Shown here in pieces: positions 10,212 through 22,128 of a stretch of 64,000 nt of DNA. Every line of letters begins with the position of its first letter. Position 1 is the first letter of the stretch. This DNA is from Micractinium sp. NFX-FRZ (Eukaryota > Chlorophyta > Trebouxiophyceae > Chlorellales > Chlorellaceae). The notes under the pieces were generated by a model that ran no database searches, was not told the origin of the DNA, and saw only the letters and a list, made by a program, of their open reading frames with translations. Where the stretch lies: the NCBI GenBank assembly GCA_029339195.1, contig JAPTJF010000198.1, positions 40,542-104,541 of the forward strand. Direction: 5' to 3'. The position numbers and the translations under genes are program-made.

Positions 10212-13200
10212 GATGAAGGCTGGCAGCAGCAGAAGGGGCGGGACAACTGGCGGGGCGGCGGCGCCGCTGCCGCTGGCGCGGTGCGCCAGAGCATGGACGG
10301 CGGGGGCCGCGGCGGCGCCGGGAACTGGGGCGGCCGCGCTGCCGCTGCCGAACCGCAGCCCGAGCTGGCGCGCAGCGGGTCGTCAGCACCCAAGGACAAC
10401 GGCCGCTGGGTGCGGGACGAGGATGATTGGCGGGCTCGCAAGCAGACGGGGGCCCTCCCTGAGCCGCGATACGATTGGTCTGACAACCGCGCACCCGGGG
10501 TGGCCGGCCCCGCCCCTGCCGGCGCCCCTGCCGGCGCCGCTGCCCGCGGCCCGCCGCCCGGCTTTGGCGACCGGCAGCCCGAGTGGGCCGACGGCGACGG
10601 CGGGCGGCCGCGCATGACGGCAGCGGATATGGAGGCGGAGCGGCTTCGCATGCAGGAGATGTGGAAGAAGGGGGGAGGCACGGCGCACGGCGCGGCGCAG
10701 GTGCGGCTGCAGCTCCTGCTCCCGCTTGTTCGTGCCGTTGCAGTACCACTGATGCTGCTGCATGCAACCTTGCTGCTGGTTTCCTTGCTGGGTTCTGTTG
10801 TTGGGGGCCTGAAACTTGGGACATGAGGGCTTGGGTGTTGAGGCAGACCGGAAGGTGTTGTGAGCTGCAGGGCATGCTGCTCCACCTGCTTTCTGGCTTT
10901 CCATCTCAGCCTAGCTCACCATTCCTTGCTCTGTGCATGCAAGCCATCCTGTGCCTGCCTATTAGCGCTGCCATGCTTTAGCCCTGCCTCCACACAGCAT
11001 GCTCAGTCGCCCGCTCGGCTCTCCCAACCTGCCACCGGCCTGCCCCGCCTTCTCCCACGCCGACCAATGCCCCTTCTTCCTCAATCTTCTGCAGTCCTCC
11101 ATGAATGACCTGATGACAGATGATGACATCATGGCCATGATGAGCGAGGAAAGTGAGAGGCAGGGGCAGCGCGAGGGCCGGCGGGCGGCCAACGGCGCGC
11201 CTTCTCCGCCGGCGGCGGCCGCAGCGCCCGCTGGCGCAGCACCCCACGCGGGACAGCACATTGATGTGGCTGCGCTGCTGGGCGGCAAGCCGCAGCCCGC
11301 CTCGCCGCACGACGGGGGCTCTCCAGCAGGCAGCGCCGCGGGGGACATGGGCAGGACGGAGAGCATGCGCTCTCGGTTTGCCAGCTTCTTCAAGCTCGAG
11401 GAGTCGCCGGCGCCCAGCGCCAACGCCAGCGCCGCCAACAACGGTGCGTGCGCTGTTGGCTGTCCCGCCTGCCTGCCTGCACGCATGCATGGACGCACAC
11501 CTCCCAGCTGCAGCTGCTGTTGTGCACTTGCCTGCCATGTTGTGTGGGGGCCCTCAAACATCCACCAGCCGCTGTACAGAGGCACAGGCGCCGCGGGGCA
11601 GCCGCGCTGGCCAAACGTGCTCCCGAGCTGTTTCCGTCTCCCCTCCCTGCCAGCCTGCCGGCAGCCCATGCTGATGTGTCCCCACCCTGCACCCTCTGCC
11701 CCTGCAGCTGCGCCCCCTACCGACGCATCCGCCGCCGGCAGCATGGGAGGCGCCCCGCAGCAGCAGGAGCAGCAGCAGCAGCAGCTCAGATTCCAGGAGC
11801 AGCTCAGCCGGGCTGTGTCCGCCTCCCGCTCGCCTCCGCCGCAGGGCATGCAGGCGCAGCCGGCAGGCGGCGGGCCCCCGCCGCAGCAGTCGCGCGACGC
11901 TGGGCAGGCGCTGCTGGCGATGCTGAAGCAGCAGCAGGCAGCGCAGAGGGCTGCTGCCACGGGCGGCGCGCCGCCTCCTCAGATGATGCCTCCCAACGCT
12001 GTGAGCGCTGCCGACGTGACCGTGCTGGAGGAGGCAGACAAGGTGGCACGCCACACGGCGCTGCAGGTGGGCCAGTGCGGCAGCTGGGTTGTCGAGCGCG
12101 GGCTGGCTGGCTGGCTGGGTGTGGTGAAGTAGATTGTGTTTTAGCTGCCTGCGTGTGAATACTCTGCTGGCGTCCCTGCAAGCAGCGCAGCACTGCCCAT
12201 CGTATTGCTGAGGATGAGGTCACCAACTTGAGGGCAACCTCTATTGCTCTGGCTGCCAGCTAGCCGCATCAGATGCCAGCCTCATCAACAATCACGCTCC
12301 TTCTGCTTCTGCTGGGTGCGCCTGCTGATGATGCACCCATGCCTGCCGCTCCCCCTATCTTCCACGTCACAGGGCCTGGATGACGAGCTGATGGGCTCGC
12401 CCATCAAGTCACCGCCAGCTCAGCAGGCCACCAACCACCTGCCACCTGGCATGCAGCACCTGCCGCCCGGCGCCATGCCGCCGCCCGGCCACCCGGCGCA
12501 CCTGCAGCAGCACCAGCACCAGCAGCACCAGCAGATGGGTGGTGGCGCCAATGGGCCGCTGCCGCCACATGGCCTGCCGCAGGGCTTCCCCGGTCAGCTG
12601 CCCCCTGGGATGGGGCTGCCCCACCACATGCAGCACCCGGGGCAGCACCCCGGCCACATGCCCCCGCCTCCCCACGGCGCTCCCTTTCCCCCGCCGCCGG
12701 GCATGCCTCACATGCAGCCGCACGGCCAGCACGGCGGCATGCAGCACCCGCCACTCCCAGGCGTGCAGTACCGCCCGCAGCAGCCGGGCATGCAGTACCG
12801 CCCGCCTGGTGTTGGCCTGCCGCCCGGCCAGCCCGGCATGCAGCACCCCACCATGCTCCCGCCGCAGCTGCAGCAGCAGCAGCACCAGTATCAGCAGCAG
12901 CAGCACCAACAGCAGCACCAACAGCAGCAGCAGCACCAGCAGCAGCAGCAAAACGCGCTGCTGGCACAGCTGCTGGCGGCGCAGGCCAACCGCGGCCCAC
13001 CGCCGCAGCAGCAGCCACCGCAGGTGCAGGCGGGGCAGCAGATTAACTTGGCAGCGCTGCTGGGCGCGGCTGGCAACCCGGGCATGCAGCTGCCTCCCAT
13101 GCCGCAGCACGCCCTCAACCCGGCGCAGCTGCAAGGCCTGCGCCCACCCGCAGGCATGATGGTGAGTGCAGGAGACGAGAAGGCTGGGCGCTAGCAGGGG

Positions 13201-13534
13201 AGCACAGCTGCTGTGGGTGCCGCTGGTGGTTGGGTGGGCAGTTGGACTCGCAGCACCGCCTTGCCTGCCTTGCCTGAACACCTCGCCCTCCCTCCGCCTC
13301 TGTGTCCCACTGCAGCCCCCCGGCATGCCCGGCCCCGCCCCGGGCGGCCTGCCCCCAGGCATCAACCCCGCGCTCCTCCAGGCCCACCTGCAGATGCAGC
13401 AGCAGCTGCAGATGCAACAGCAGCGCCCCTCCATGGCGCCGCAGCATGCGCCTCAGCAGCAGCTGAGCAGCGCCCAGCTGATGGCTGCACTGGGCCTGGC
13501 GCAGCATGGCATGCCTTCGCAGGGCCTGCGCTAG
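9235..13534 (+). CDS. 4E-T-like eIF4E-binding, Gln/Pro-rich protein
   Basis: Eight exons: 9235-9290, 9388-9462, 9633-9757, 9943-10700, 11095-11443, 11708-12066, 12373-13161 and 13316-13534, giving 909 aa with all phases closing. At the N-terminus RYSREELLAL (Tyr17, Leu22-Leu23) is a canonical YXXXXL-hydrophobic eIF4E-binding motif, as in animal 4E-T (RYTKEELL). Further 4E-T-like features are a basic Gly/Arg-rich middle with QPEWADGD (compare EPEW in 4E-T), and SRFASFFKLEE near residue 431 (compare the SRFSRWF motif). The C-terminal half is low-complexity Gln/Pro/His/Met, encoded partly by CAG runs, as in P-body scaffold proteins. The inferred role is a translational repressor or mRNA-decay adaptor that recruits eIF4E to cytoplasmic granules. 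A GIGYF/EXA1-type protein is the alternative. Confidence 0.72.
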
Positions 13535-14471
13535 GCGGCACGCGTCGAGCAGTGCCGAGCTTGCCTTCCTGGCGTCCCGCGCTGCCGGCTGGACCAGCGC
13601 ACTGCGGCAGCAGTGCCAATATTTTGCTCTTTACAGCGATTCACCCGTCCCGCTGCCCTGCGTCCTCCAGGCAGTCCTGCCCCCTTGTAGCCGGCACCCT
13701 CGCGCCTCTCTTTCCGCGCGCATTCGCAGTAACCGCAATACAACACAATGCAACACCTGTCCCTGCACTGCACCCCATTGCAGTGCCCCGTTCAGCCTGC
13801 TTGCTTCCACACACCCCTGCTACTGCAGTTCTATGCTACTTCATTGCCAGCCCCGTCCAGCGCTTGCTCTGTTTCCCTGCTTGCCGCTGTTGCATCTCGA
13901 CACTTCCCTGTATCAATCAACGTTTGCCTCCCCCCGCCTAGCCTCTGCCACTGCCGGCAGCGCGCGCTGCTGCTTTTGTCTCGTTCTTCTTCCAGTACCC
14001 CTTGTGCGCATCATCACCGCCCTAGAAGCCATGCAGACTATCAACTGCCGCTGTTTAAGGACCTTGGGAAGCCAGGGCCACCCTGGGCGGCACGGGCTGG
14101 GGGCTGTTGAGACCGACCTGGTGAATTCTTGTATTGGTGCAAGCTGGTTGTCACAACATTAGCATGCATGCGGTTGTTATTGTGGGCACAACCAAGTGTA
14201 GGACCGGGGCCAGGCCCCGCGCCACCCCAGTGGCGGCGGCCGCGGCGCAGCACAGCGTGGCGCCATTTGTAGTTGCGCCCTGCCCTCGCCCTTTGTCTCC
14301 CGGCTGTCCTCCCCATCTAGTGGCCTCGCCCAACACAATTCAGTCGAATTTGACACCAGGCTAGGACGTTTAATTTCTCCGCGGCGGCTTGGTCGGTTTG
14401 AGGCGGTTCTGGAGGGCTTTGCCGGAGTCAATGCCCCTCTGAGTGCCCGACGGCACGAAGAGACTGCTAGG
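13535..14471. other. Intergenic region
   Basis: About 940 bases between two plus-strand genes. It holds the 3' UTR of the 4E-T-like gene and the promoter of the TPR-J gene. Short ORFs here are C/T-rich without recognisable domains. Confidence 0.5.
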
Positions 14472-16959
14472 ATGCAGGGCGCGACCGGTGTGCGCTTCAG
14501 TTGGACAGAGGCCCCCGCCTCGGGCCTCGTCTTCGGTGGCGAGCCTGACAGCAATGACACGGCCGAAGGAGACCAGCACGCGGACCTCCAGCACCAGTTC
14601 CACGCCTCACGCAAGCCTGTGAGGGTGCGGCGCCCAGGCACCAGCTCCGCCGCCGCCGCTTCTGCGGGCGCGGCCGACGCTTCTGCCGCGCCTGCAGCCG
14701 ATGCACCGCAAGTGCAGCCGCAGCAGCAGCCCGCACCCCCTGCGGCCACGCAAGATGCCACCATGGACTTCAAGTTTGGCACGCCAGGTATGCCTGTGGC
14801 CCTGCAAAAATGGCGCGCCGCTTGAGAACCCTAGAACCGTCATGCCGGCATTCGGTGGTAAGTGGGCGACCTCTAACATGTTACTACCTCGCTGCTGCGC
14901 AGGTGCAGGCCCTGGAGGCAGTGCCACCAAGGTACGGCGGAGCCGGGGCCGCACGCCCGGTACGGCGCCAGCACCCAGCCCGGCCTTCACCACCAGCAGC
15001 ACCGCTAGCATGGCGTGGTCCCCATACCCCGCCTCCTCAGCAGGTCAGTGAGGAGTGCAGCGTGGGCTCATGCCCCTCTGGGCTGGCCAGCCGTTGCTAT
15101 GCTGTGCTGCGCCATGCACCACAGTCACGTGCACCTGGTGCACGCTGCATCCCCTCCCTCACACGCCCCCTCCCACCCCTGCCTGTCCCTCCCTCTCCCC
15201 GCCCACCCCACTGCAGGGACGGCCACAGCCTTCGGCGGTGCCTCCACCCCTGCCCCACCGTCTTCCACAACCCCCACCTCCGGACCCACCGCCGCCTTCT
15301 CCGAGGGCCCGGGCAGCCCTGCTGCCGACGTGGCAGCAGACCTGCGCCAGCGCCTGAACTTGGGTGCTGACGCCGGCACCCGCAGCGCTGCGGCACCGGC
15401 GGCGGAAGGCCACGTCACAAGCACACAGCCTTCAGGCCCTGCAGGCGCCCCTTCAGGATCCGGGCTGCACTTTATGTTTGGAGCGCAGGTGCCCAGCCCC
15501 CAGGCCGCCCGTGCGGTGCTGCGCAAGAAGGCCGCCAGTGGCAGGCCGGCGGCAGGCGGGCGCCCGTGCTCGGCCGCTTCCGCCTCGCCCACGGCAGCAG
15601 GCAGCGCGTCTGCCAGCCCGCGGGCAGCGCCCCAGTCGGCTGACTCCAGTGCAACCACATCAGCTGGGCCAGAGTTTGGTGCTAGCTCATTTGTGTTTGG
15701 CGCCAACAGCACCAGCCCGGCGGCACTACGGGTGCGCCACCGCGCACGGCAGAGCTCGCGCTCGCCGCAGCAGAAGGCCGCAGGTGGGCCGGGGGCCGCG
15801 GGCCCAGAGCCGCTGCGGGAGCAGCAGCAGCAGCAGGCGGCAGGGCAGCCCGGTTTCGTGCGCCTGGGTGATTTCAGCAAGCCGGCTGGCTCTGGCTCTA
15901 CCAGCCCCAGCTTCACAGCAGCTGCGCCTGGTTCGGCTGCCCGCCGGCCGCCACGTCGCAAGGCGCCGCACGTGGCGCACCCGCACCCTGGCAGCAAGCC
16001 AGCAGGTGGAGCCAAGCCCCCCGCTGCTGGGCAGAACCAGCAGCAGCCGCAGCCGCAGCATGCCCCAGTGCCGCCACCGGCCACCGGCAGCGCCGGTGCC
16101 GGGCTGAACGCTCAGGAGCAGTCGGCTTACAACACCTGCGAGATGTACCGTAGCCAGGTGAGAACTGTACCGCTTGGAGCTGCCTGTCCCTGGGCCCATT
16201 GCTCCTGCCAGCATGCTGGCGTGGGCAGCACGGGCAGTCCCAAGGCCTGGCCCGCCCCCCTGCCTGCACCACGCACCGCCCCCTCCTCCCTTGTGCCTTC
16301 CTTTGCAGGGCAACGAGTCCTTCCGGGACGCAGACTACGATGCAGCATGCGCCTCCTACACTAAGGTAGGTTTGCAACTGTTGACCAGACATCTGCTTCT
16401 GGGGCCGCTGAAGGCACAATAACGGTGCTCTTGCTACCATGTGCCTCTGATATGCTCTCAAGCCTGGCCTTGCATCCCGACTCTGCAGGCGGTGCACGCG
16501 CTGTGGCCTCACCCCAAGCTGCACCCCCGCCTTGCACTTCTGCTCTCCAACCGCGCGGCGGCGCTGCTGTCGCTGGGCAAGCCACTCAGGTGTGTGGGAG
16601 TGCCTTGGGCAGCCGCCTGGCCACCTGCCCTGTCGCAGATTCACTCCTGACCCAGCAGCGCTGCTTCTTTGCAGCCATGCAACTCACAACACCTCTGCTC
16701 TGGCTGTGCCCCTGCCTCTCCCGCCTTGCTGCAGCGCCCTGCACGACTGCCAGATGGGGCTCACATACGACGCCTCCCTCATGCGCTGCGCGCTGCGTGT
16801 GGCCACCTGCCACAGGTGAGATGGGCCGGGTGCATGGTTGGGCTGGTGTGGTTTGGGGACAACCCTGGCGGGGGGGGCGGGGCCTGGGGACAGCGGTGGC
16901 GGGGTGGCATGAGGAGGCTTGTGGCACCTCCTTGCGTTGTCGCGCAGTTGCTAGTGGGG

Positions 16960-16994
<35 letters not shown>

Positions 16995-19900
16995 ACCCAC
17001 CGGTGCCCTCCCCTGCCTCCTCTCCCTCTGATGCAGCCGCATGGGCAACTTTGACGAGGCCTTTTCCTATCTGGGCAAGCTGCGGGACCAGGCGACAGGT
17101 GGGCGCATGCGCTGCACTTGCTCCGCGCCTGCGTGGCTCTTCTCTGTATAGCTTCAGCCCGCTGCTCTGCTCTGCGCACTGTGCTCAAACTTTGCTGCCT
17201 CGCGCCTTGCCTGCGTGCTTCCATCGTTGCTCTGCCGCTCTCCAGCAGCCCTTTATGTTTGCCCCGGTGTGTGTCTGTGCAGGCAATGCGGAGCACCTGA
17301 AGGAGATCAGCCTGAAGCAGGCGGATCTTGAGGCGCAGGAGCAGGAGGTGAGGGGGCAGGCGCACCCAGCATTTCAAGTTCGCACAGCCCCTAGTGACGC
17401 ATGCGGAGGCCGCTGCACGTCTCGCTGCGCCTGGGCAGCAGTGGAGTGGTTTGTTTGCCTGGAGGGCAGCCAGGTCCCCCTTGGCAGTGCCTCCTGGACT
17501 TCCACCCTAAACCCCATCACCTCCGCTCACCTTCTGGCCTTTCGCTTTCCACTTCACTCGCCTGCACCCTCTCTCGTCCGCCCACTTGTCCGCATGATCG
17601 CTTCCCTCTCTGCCCTCCCTCCCCCGCAGATGTACAATGCGCTTCGCTCACTGGGCCACTCGCTGCAGGTGCCCGCACGCGACTCTGTGACCGGCGCTGC
17701 ACTTGAACGCGGTGCCAGTGGCATGTCCCGGGCCGCCAGCGGCGCTACTGGCGGCCTCTCACGTGCCAGCAGCACCACCAGCACTGCTGCGCCCAGCACG
17801 TCAGAGGCCTTCTGGGAGGCGCTCAGAAAGGTGGGTGGGCGGGCGGGTGGGTGGGCGTGCTGGACGTGGCTGGGTTGTCTTGTTTGGTTGCCCACCTTGT
17901 TTGCACCAGCCTGCCCTCTGCACCTGCCCCTGGTGAAAGACTGGGTAACGGCTGCTCCCGCTACCCCCCATATCTTGCTGCGCAGGTGGACGACATTGCC
18001 CCCCATGTGCCGCACGCTGAGCTGCTGATGGCAGCCAAGGCGGACGGCCTGCTACGCCTGGGCAAGTGAGTTGATGCTGCTGCAAAGTCTGCGACGGGCT
18101 GACATTTCACCGCCCCCCCACGCTCCGTACCGTCCTGTGTGACGCTGCATTGTACCCGCCTGTGCTGGCACTGCCTGGCATGCATGGCAATCCCTGCCAC
18201 CACACGCTTGCCAGCACGTCCCTCATCCATCATCCCACCCCGTTTTTTTCCTCACCCCGCCCCGCCTTTCCCCCACCCCGCCCCGCCCCATCCCTTGCCA
18301 CAGGCACGACAAGGCGCGCGAGTTCTGTGAGCAGCCGGTGCACCAGGAGGAGCGGGAGGGTCACACAGAGTCGCGCAAGCGTGCACCCTGGCGCCTCTGG
18401 GTGCAAGCCCAGTGCTCCTGGCACGAGGGCGACACCGGCGGCAAGCTCAAGCAGCAGCTGCAGGAGCTTGCGGCTGTTCTGGAGCAGGCCCAGGGGCAGG
18501 GGCAGGCGGGCGCCGCTGCCGGCGCTGCGGCCGCTGCTGGCGCTGGCAGTGCGTTCTTCCCCGCTGCAGCGGCTGGCAGCGTGCCGGGCGCTCAGGCAGG
18601 CAGCAGCCGGCAGGAGCAGCGGCAGCAGGAGGAGCTGCGCCAGCTGGTGGGTCTCCCCAGCAGTGAGGCGGTGCAGAAGCTGCTAGACGGGCTGGAGGCG
18701 GCGGATGCGCTGCGCCTGGCGGGCAACGCCGCCATCAAGGCGGGCAAGGCGGCCGAGGCGGTGCAAAAGTACAGCGAGGCGCTGGCAGGTGGGGGCGGGG
18801 TGGGGTGCAGGGGTAGTAGAAGGGTGACGCAACCCGTGGCAGGCATGACGTGCACGCATGCTTCTGTTGTGCTGGTCAGGCAGTATGCGTTTGCCAGAAC
18901 CACCTGCAGAGCCGTCGAGACACCCCTGCCTGCTGCCAGGCGCTGACCTTTGCCTGTCCTGTTCTCCCGTTCGCCCCACTTCCCTGCCGCCACCGCCTGC
19001 AGCCACCACCGGGCTCTCCCCCGCCATCGCCGCCGTGCTGCTGTCCAACCGTGCCGCCGCGCACCAGCACCTGAAGCAGCGCGCACAGGTGCGAGCAAGA
19101 CGAGGGAGTGCTCGGGAGTTGGACCTTGGGTGCTTGGCAAAGCTCCTGCTTGGCAGCGCCCGCTGTGTGCTGAGTCTGCCATGCCAGACCCTCCGTAAAC
19201 CCAGCACGGCCTCTCCTGGGCCAACATGTCTGCAAACCACCCGCTCAGCTTGCGCACACCTCACTTCATTCCCCGCCGCTCTGTCCTCCCTGCAGGCTGT
19301 GGCCGACTGCTGCCGCGCCGTGGCGCTCAACCCGCAGTACGCCAAGGCGCAGTCGCGCCTGGCCACGCTGCTCTCTGAGCTGGGATACCACCGGGATGCA
19401 GCTGCGGCACTGGAGGCGGCCATCGCGGCAACCAACGTGAGGCTGCAGTAGAGGCTGTGGGGCGGGGGCCACGGCCTGTGCCGCGCAGCAGCAGGTTGCA
19501 GACCTTGCGCTTGCCGCTGCCTGTGAATGTGGTTGCCTCACAATGTGGGTGTGCGTGCCTTGGCGGCCCCGCCCAATGCAATGCACTTGCAATACTGTAC
19601 CAAAACAGAGCGAACAAGTGGCCCCTGCCCTCCTCTGGCCCCAACCACTCATCTCCCTGATGCTCGCACGCACCGCCTCTGTGTGCAGGTCCCTGCTGCC
19701 GACAAGCGCGACTACCAGGCACGGCTGGCGCGGGAGCAGGCGGCTGCCAAGCGCGCCAACGCTCGCTCCGGCAGCATGCTGGGCTCCCGTGCACCGCCGG
19801 TGGACCACTACAAGATGCTAGGGGTGGAGGCCACCACGGCTGCCGAGGATGTGAGCAGTCAGCTGCTGAGAGTGCTGTGAATGCCGGCGTGCTGCTGGCG

Positions 19901-20860
19901 CGGGGAGCTGGCAGCTTGGGCAGGGGTGGGCTGTGAGGCGTGAGCAGAGCCAGGCTGGCGGGGGCAGCAAAGCCAACGTGGCAGGAGTGCCCCGCTGCTG
20001 TGCATAGGAGCGCCCGGTCTGCAGTTCACTCGTCCCTCCTGCTTCCCGTCTCATTTGCTCCTCTGCCTCCTCTCTCCCCCTTTGCAGGTGCGACGCTCTT
20101 ACAAGAAGCTGGCGCTGCAGCTGCACCCCGACAAGGCGGCCAGCACCTGCCGCATAGCGGTGCAGTGCTGCGGCTGCGGCAGCCCCATCTTTGAGGCAGC
20201 GGCGGCAAAGGAGCGTCTGTCAGAGCGCGCCACCTGGCTGTTCAAGCTGCTGGGTGAGCCTGGGTCAGGTTGATGCAGGGTCGATGGAGCTCGATTGGCT
20301 CAACGTGCAGCAGTCTGCGATGCATTTGCAATGTGCAGCTCTCTGTGCAGTCGTTGCCTGACCTCCTCCTCCCACCGCCTTGCCCTAAGCCACCAAGGTG
20401 CCGTCTGAAGCCTCCATGTGGCACTTCCGCCCACCCCTGTTCCAACCTTTACGATTGCTTCTCATCCCACCTGCCTACCTGACACCCCGCAGGCGAGGCC
20501 AACGAGGTGCTGTCAGACGCCTCCAAGCGCCGGGAGCTGGACCACGCCCTGGCCTGCGCACGCAGCGGCAGCGCCCACGCCGGCGGCTTCTCCTCCTACT
20601 ATGGTGATGACAGCGATGGGGAGGACGATGCCGGGTACAGCTATTTTGCATCCATGTTTGGGTCGCGAGGCTATGGAGGGGCCGGCGCCGGCTTCGGCAG
20701 CGGGTTTGGCGGCGGCACCTACGGCGCCGGCAGCCGGCGCGGGTACGGCGCGGGCGCTGGCAGCGGGTTTGGCGCGGGCACGGGTGGCAGCGGGTTTGGC
20801 GCGGGCGCCGGCAGCAGCCGGTACGGTGCCGGCACACACCGCTACTACGGCTGGGGGTGA
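14472..20860 (+). CDS. TPR and J-domain (DnaJ) protein with FG-type N-terminus
   Basis: Sixteen exons: 14472-14787, 14903-15043, 15217-16157, 16309-16365, 16489-16589, 16735-16815, 17037-17098, 17283-17347, 17630-17830, 17986-18065, 18304-18788, 19003-19088, 19296-19436, 19689-19850, 20088-20253 and 20493-20860. They give 1150 aa and all phases close. Residues 1-450 are disordered with recurring FG patches (LVFGG, FKFGT, FMFGA, FVFGA). A first TPR block spans about 455-590 (GNESFRDADYDAACASYTK, LLSNRAAALLSLGK). A second spans about 805-935 (AGNAAIKAGKAAEAVQKYSE, LLSNRAAAHQHLK). The J domain starts near 954 (DHYKMLGVE) and has an intact HPD (ALQLHPDK, ~985), so it should stimulate an Hsp70. 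The tail is Gly/Tyr/Ala-rich. The layout matches DNAJC7/TPR2-type co-chaperones with an unusual FG extension. Helices II and III of the J domain are separated by an insertion (see findings). Confidence 0.88.
16961..16992 (+). repeat. TGCC microsatellite in an intron of the TPR-J gene
   Basis: About eight TGCC units, placed shortly upstream of the acceptor for the exon at 17037. Confidence 0.9.
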
Positions 20861-22128
20861 GCAGCTACGCACCTTCTAGGCCTGCCTGGCCCGCCAGGCA
20901 GCACTCTGCAGCGCTGCCCTGCAAAGGGGCAGCGCCTTACTGGCGCCCCTGCCCATTCTTGGTGACAACATCTTATTTTAGGTCTTGGCCACACTTTGAG
21001 CGCAATTCGCTCCGCTGGGGTGTCCCTGATCCTCCCGCTCCACTTCTCAGTACAGCTTTTCTTGCAGGCATCAATGCTTGCACCTGCCTCACTCCCTAGC
21101 TAGTTCCCATCCCTGCCGTGCTCTCTTTACTTCCTTGCCCCGCTCTCTGCCTTGATCTTCGCACTGCTCTTTCTCCTCTGCGGCTTACCCCGATCCTCAG
21201 AAAGTTGAGGAATGTATGTCAACAACAGCCCCACAAAGAACAACAAGAGAAGAAGGCAGTGTGGGAACATGCGTGCTGTGTTGAGTCGCAGGCACACTAG
21301 GCGGGAGGCAAGCATTGACGGGGTGTGCCAGCTCATACTGATAGCGGAAGGCGCCTGCCGACATATGGGTTTGATGCAGGGGAGGGCGGCAAGCAACTGC
21401 ACACACTTTGTAGCACCAAGCTTATGCCGCAGCTCTCTTATGCGCAGCCTGCTCACCACCTGGCTGGCATGCACTGCCTCAGGCCAGCAGCACAGCACAG
21501 ATGCATTACACTGGGCATCGGAACTCTTCAAAGTAATCTAATGAATCAGTTGTTGGCAGCGTTGGGGCAAAGACTGACTGGGAACCTGGAGGTCTCTGGG
21601 GGTTGGAAGCTAGGGGGGCACAGCAACACAGGAAAGTGCAGACCGCGAATCAGATCGGAGCACTCAAAAGCACAGAGAGCAGGGCTGAGAAGCAGGGGAA
21701 GTGAGCAGACAGAGACAGCAAAGCGAACAGCGGTGGGACTAAGGGGCACTATACACACAAAGGACATGTATTAGGCACGGGCGGCAAAGGCAGCGGCGCT
21801 GGCATGTCGCGCAATGCATCGATGCAGCAGCGGGCAGCCTGCCAGCAGGCAGAACAGAATACCAAGTGTTGGCAGTGTACAAGGGGGCGGTGTGAAGAGA
21901 CAGGGGGGGGGGGGGGGGGGGCGAGCACAGACGTGACGAATGAAGAAAGCTGATGTCGAACGAAGGTGGGTTGACGGCTATGGTGTTGTGGGGGCAGCGC
22001 CTTGGGTGGCGGCGCGTGTGTTCATTTCACGCTACAAGGGGCGGTAATGCACGGGAGGAATGTGCCGTGCAGGCAGGCGGAGTGCTTCTCAAGGCAGGGG
22101 AGCCTTGCGGCAGCGCACGCATTGCCCC
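20861..22128. other. Convergent 3' region between TPR-J and CBM20 genes
   Basis: About 1.27 kb holding both 3' UTRs. It includes a 19-base G run at 21903-21921. ORFs here (for example 21325-21774 plus) lack domain content and have codon use unlike the neighbours. TTACA at 21506-21510 is a possible minus-strand TGTAA signal, but it lies 600 nt from the CBM20 stop. Confidence 0.5.
21903..21921 (+). repeat. G homopolymer, 19 bases
   Basis: Nineteen consecutive G residues between the convergent genes. Confidence 0.95.

Noticed and set aside
9358..10875. 505-codon minus-strand ORF
   Set aside because: Antisense shadow of the 4E-T-like exon. Arg/Pro-rich with no splice continuity.
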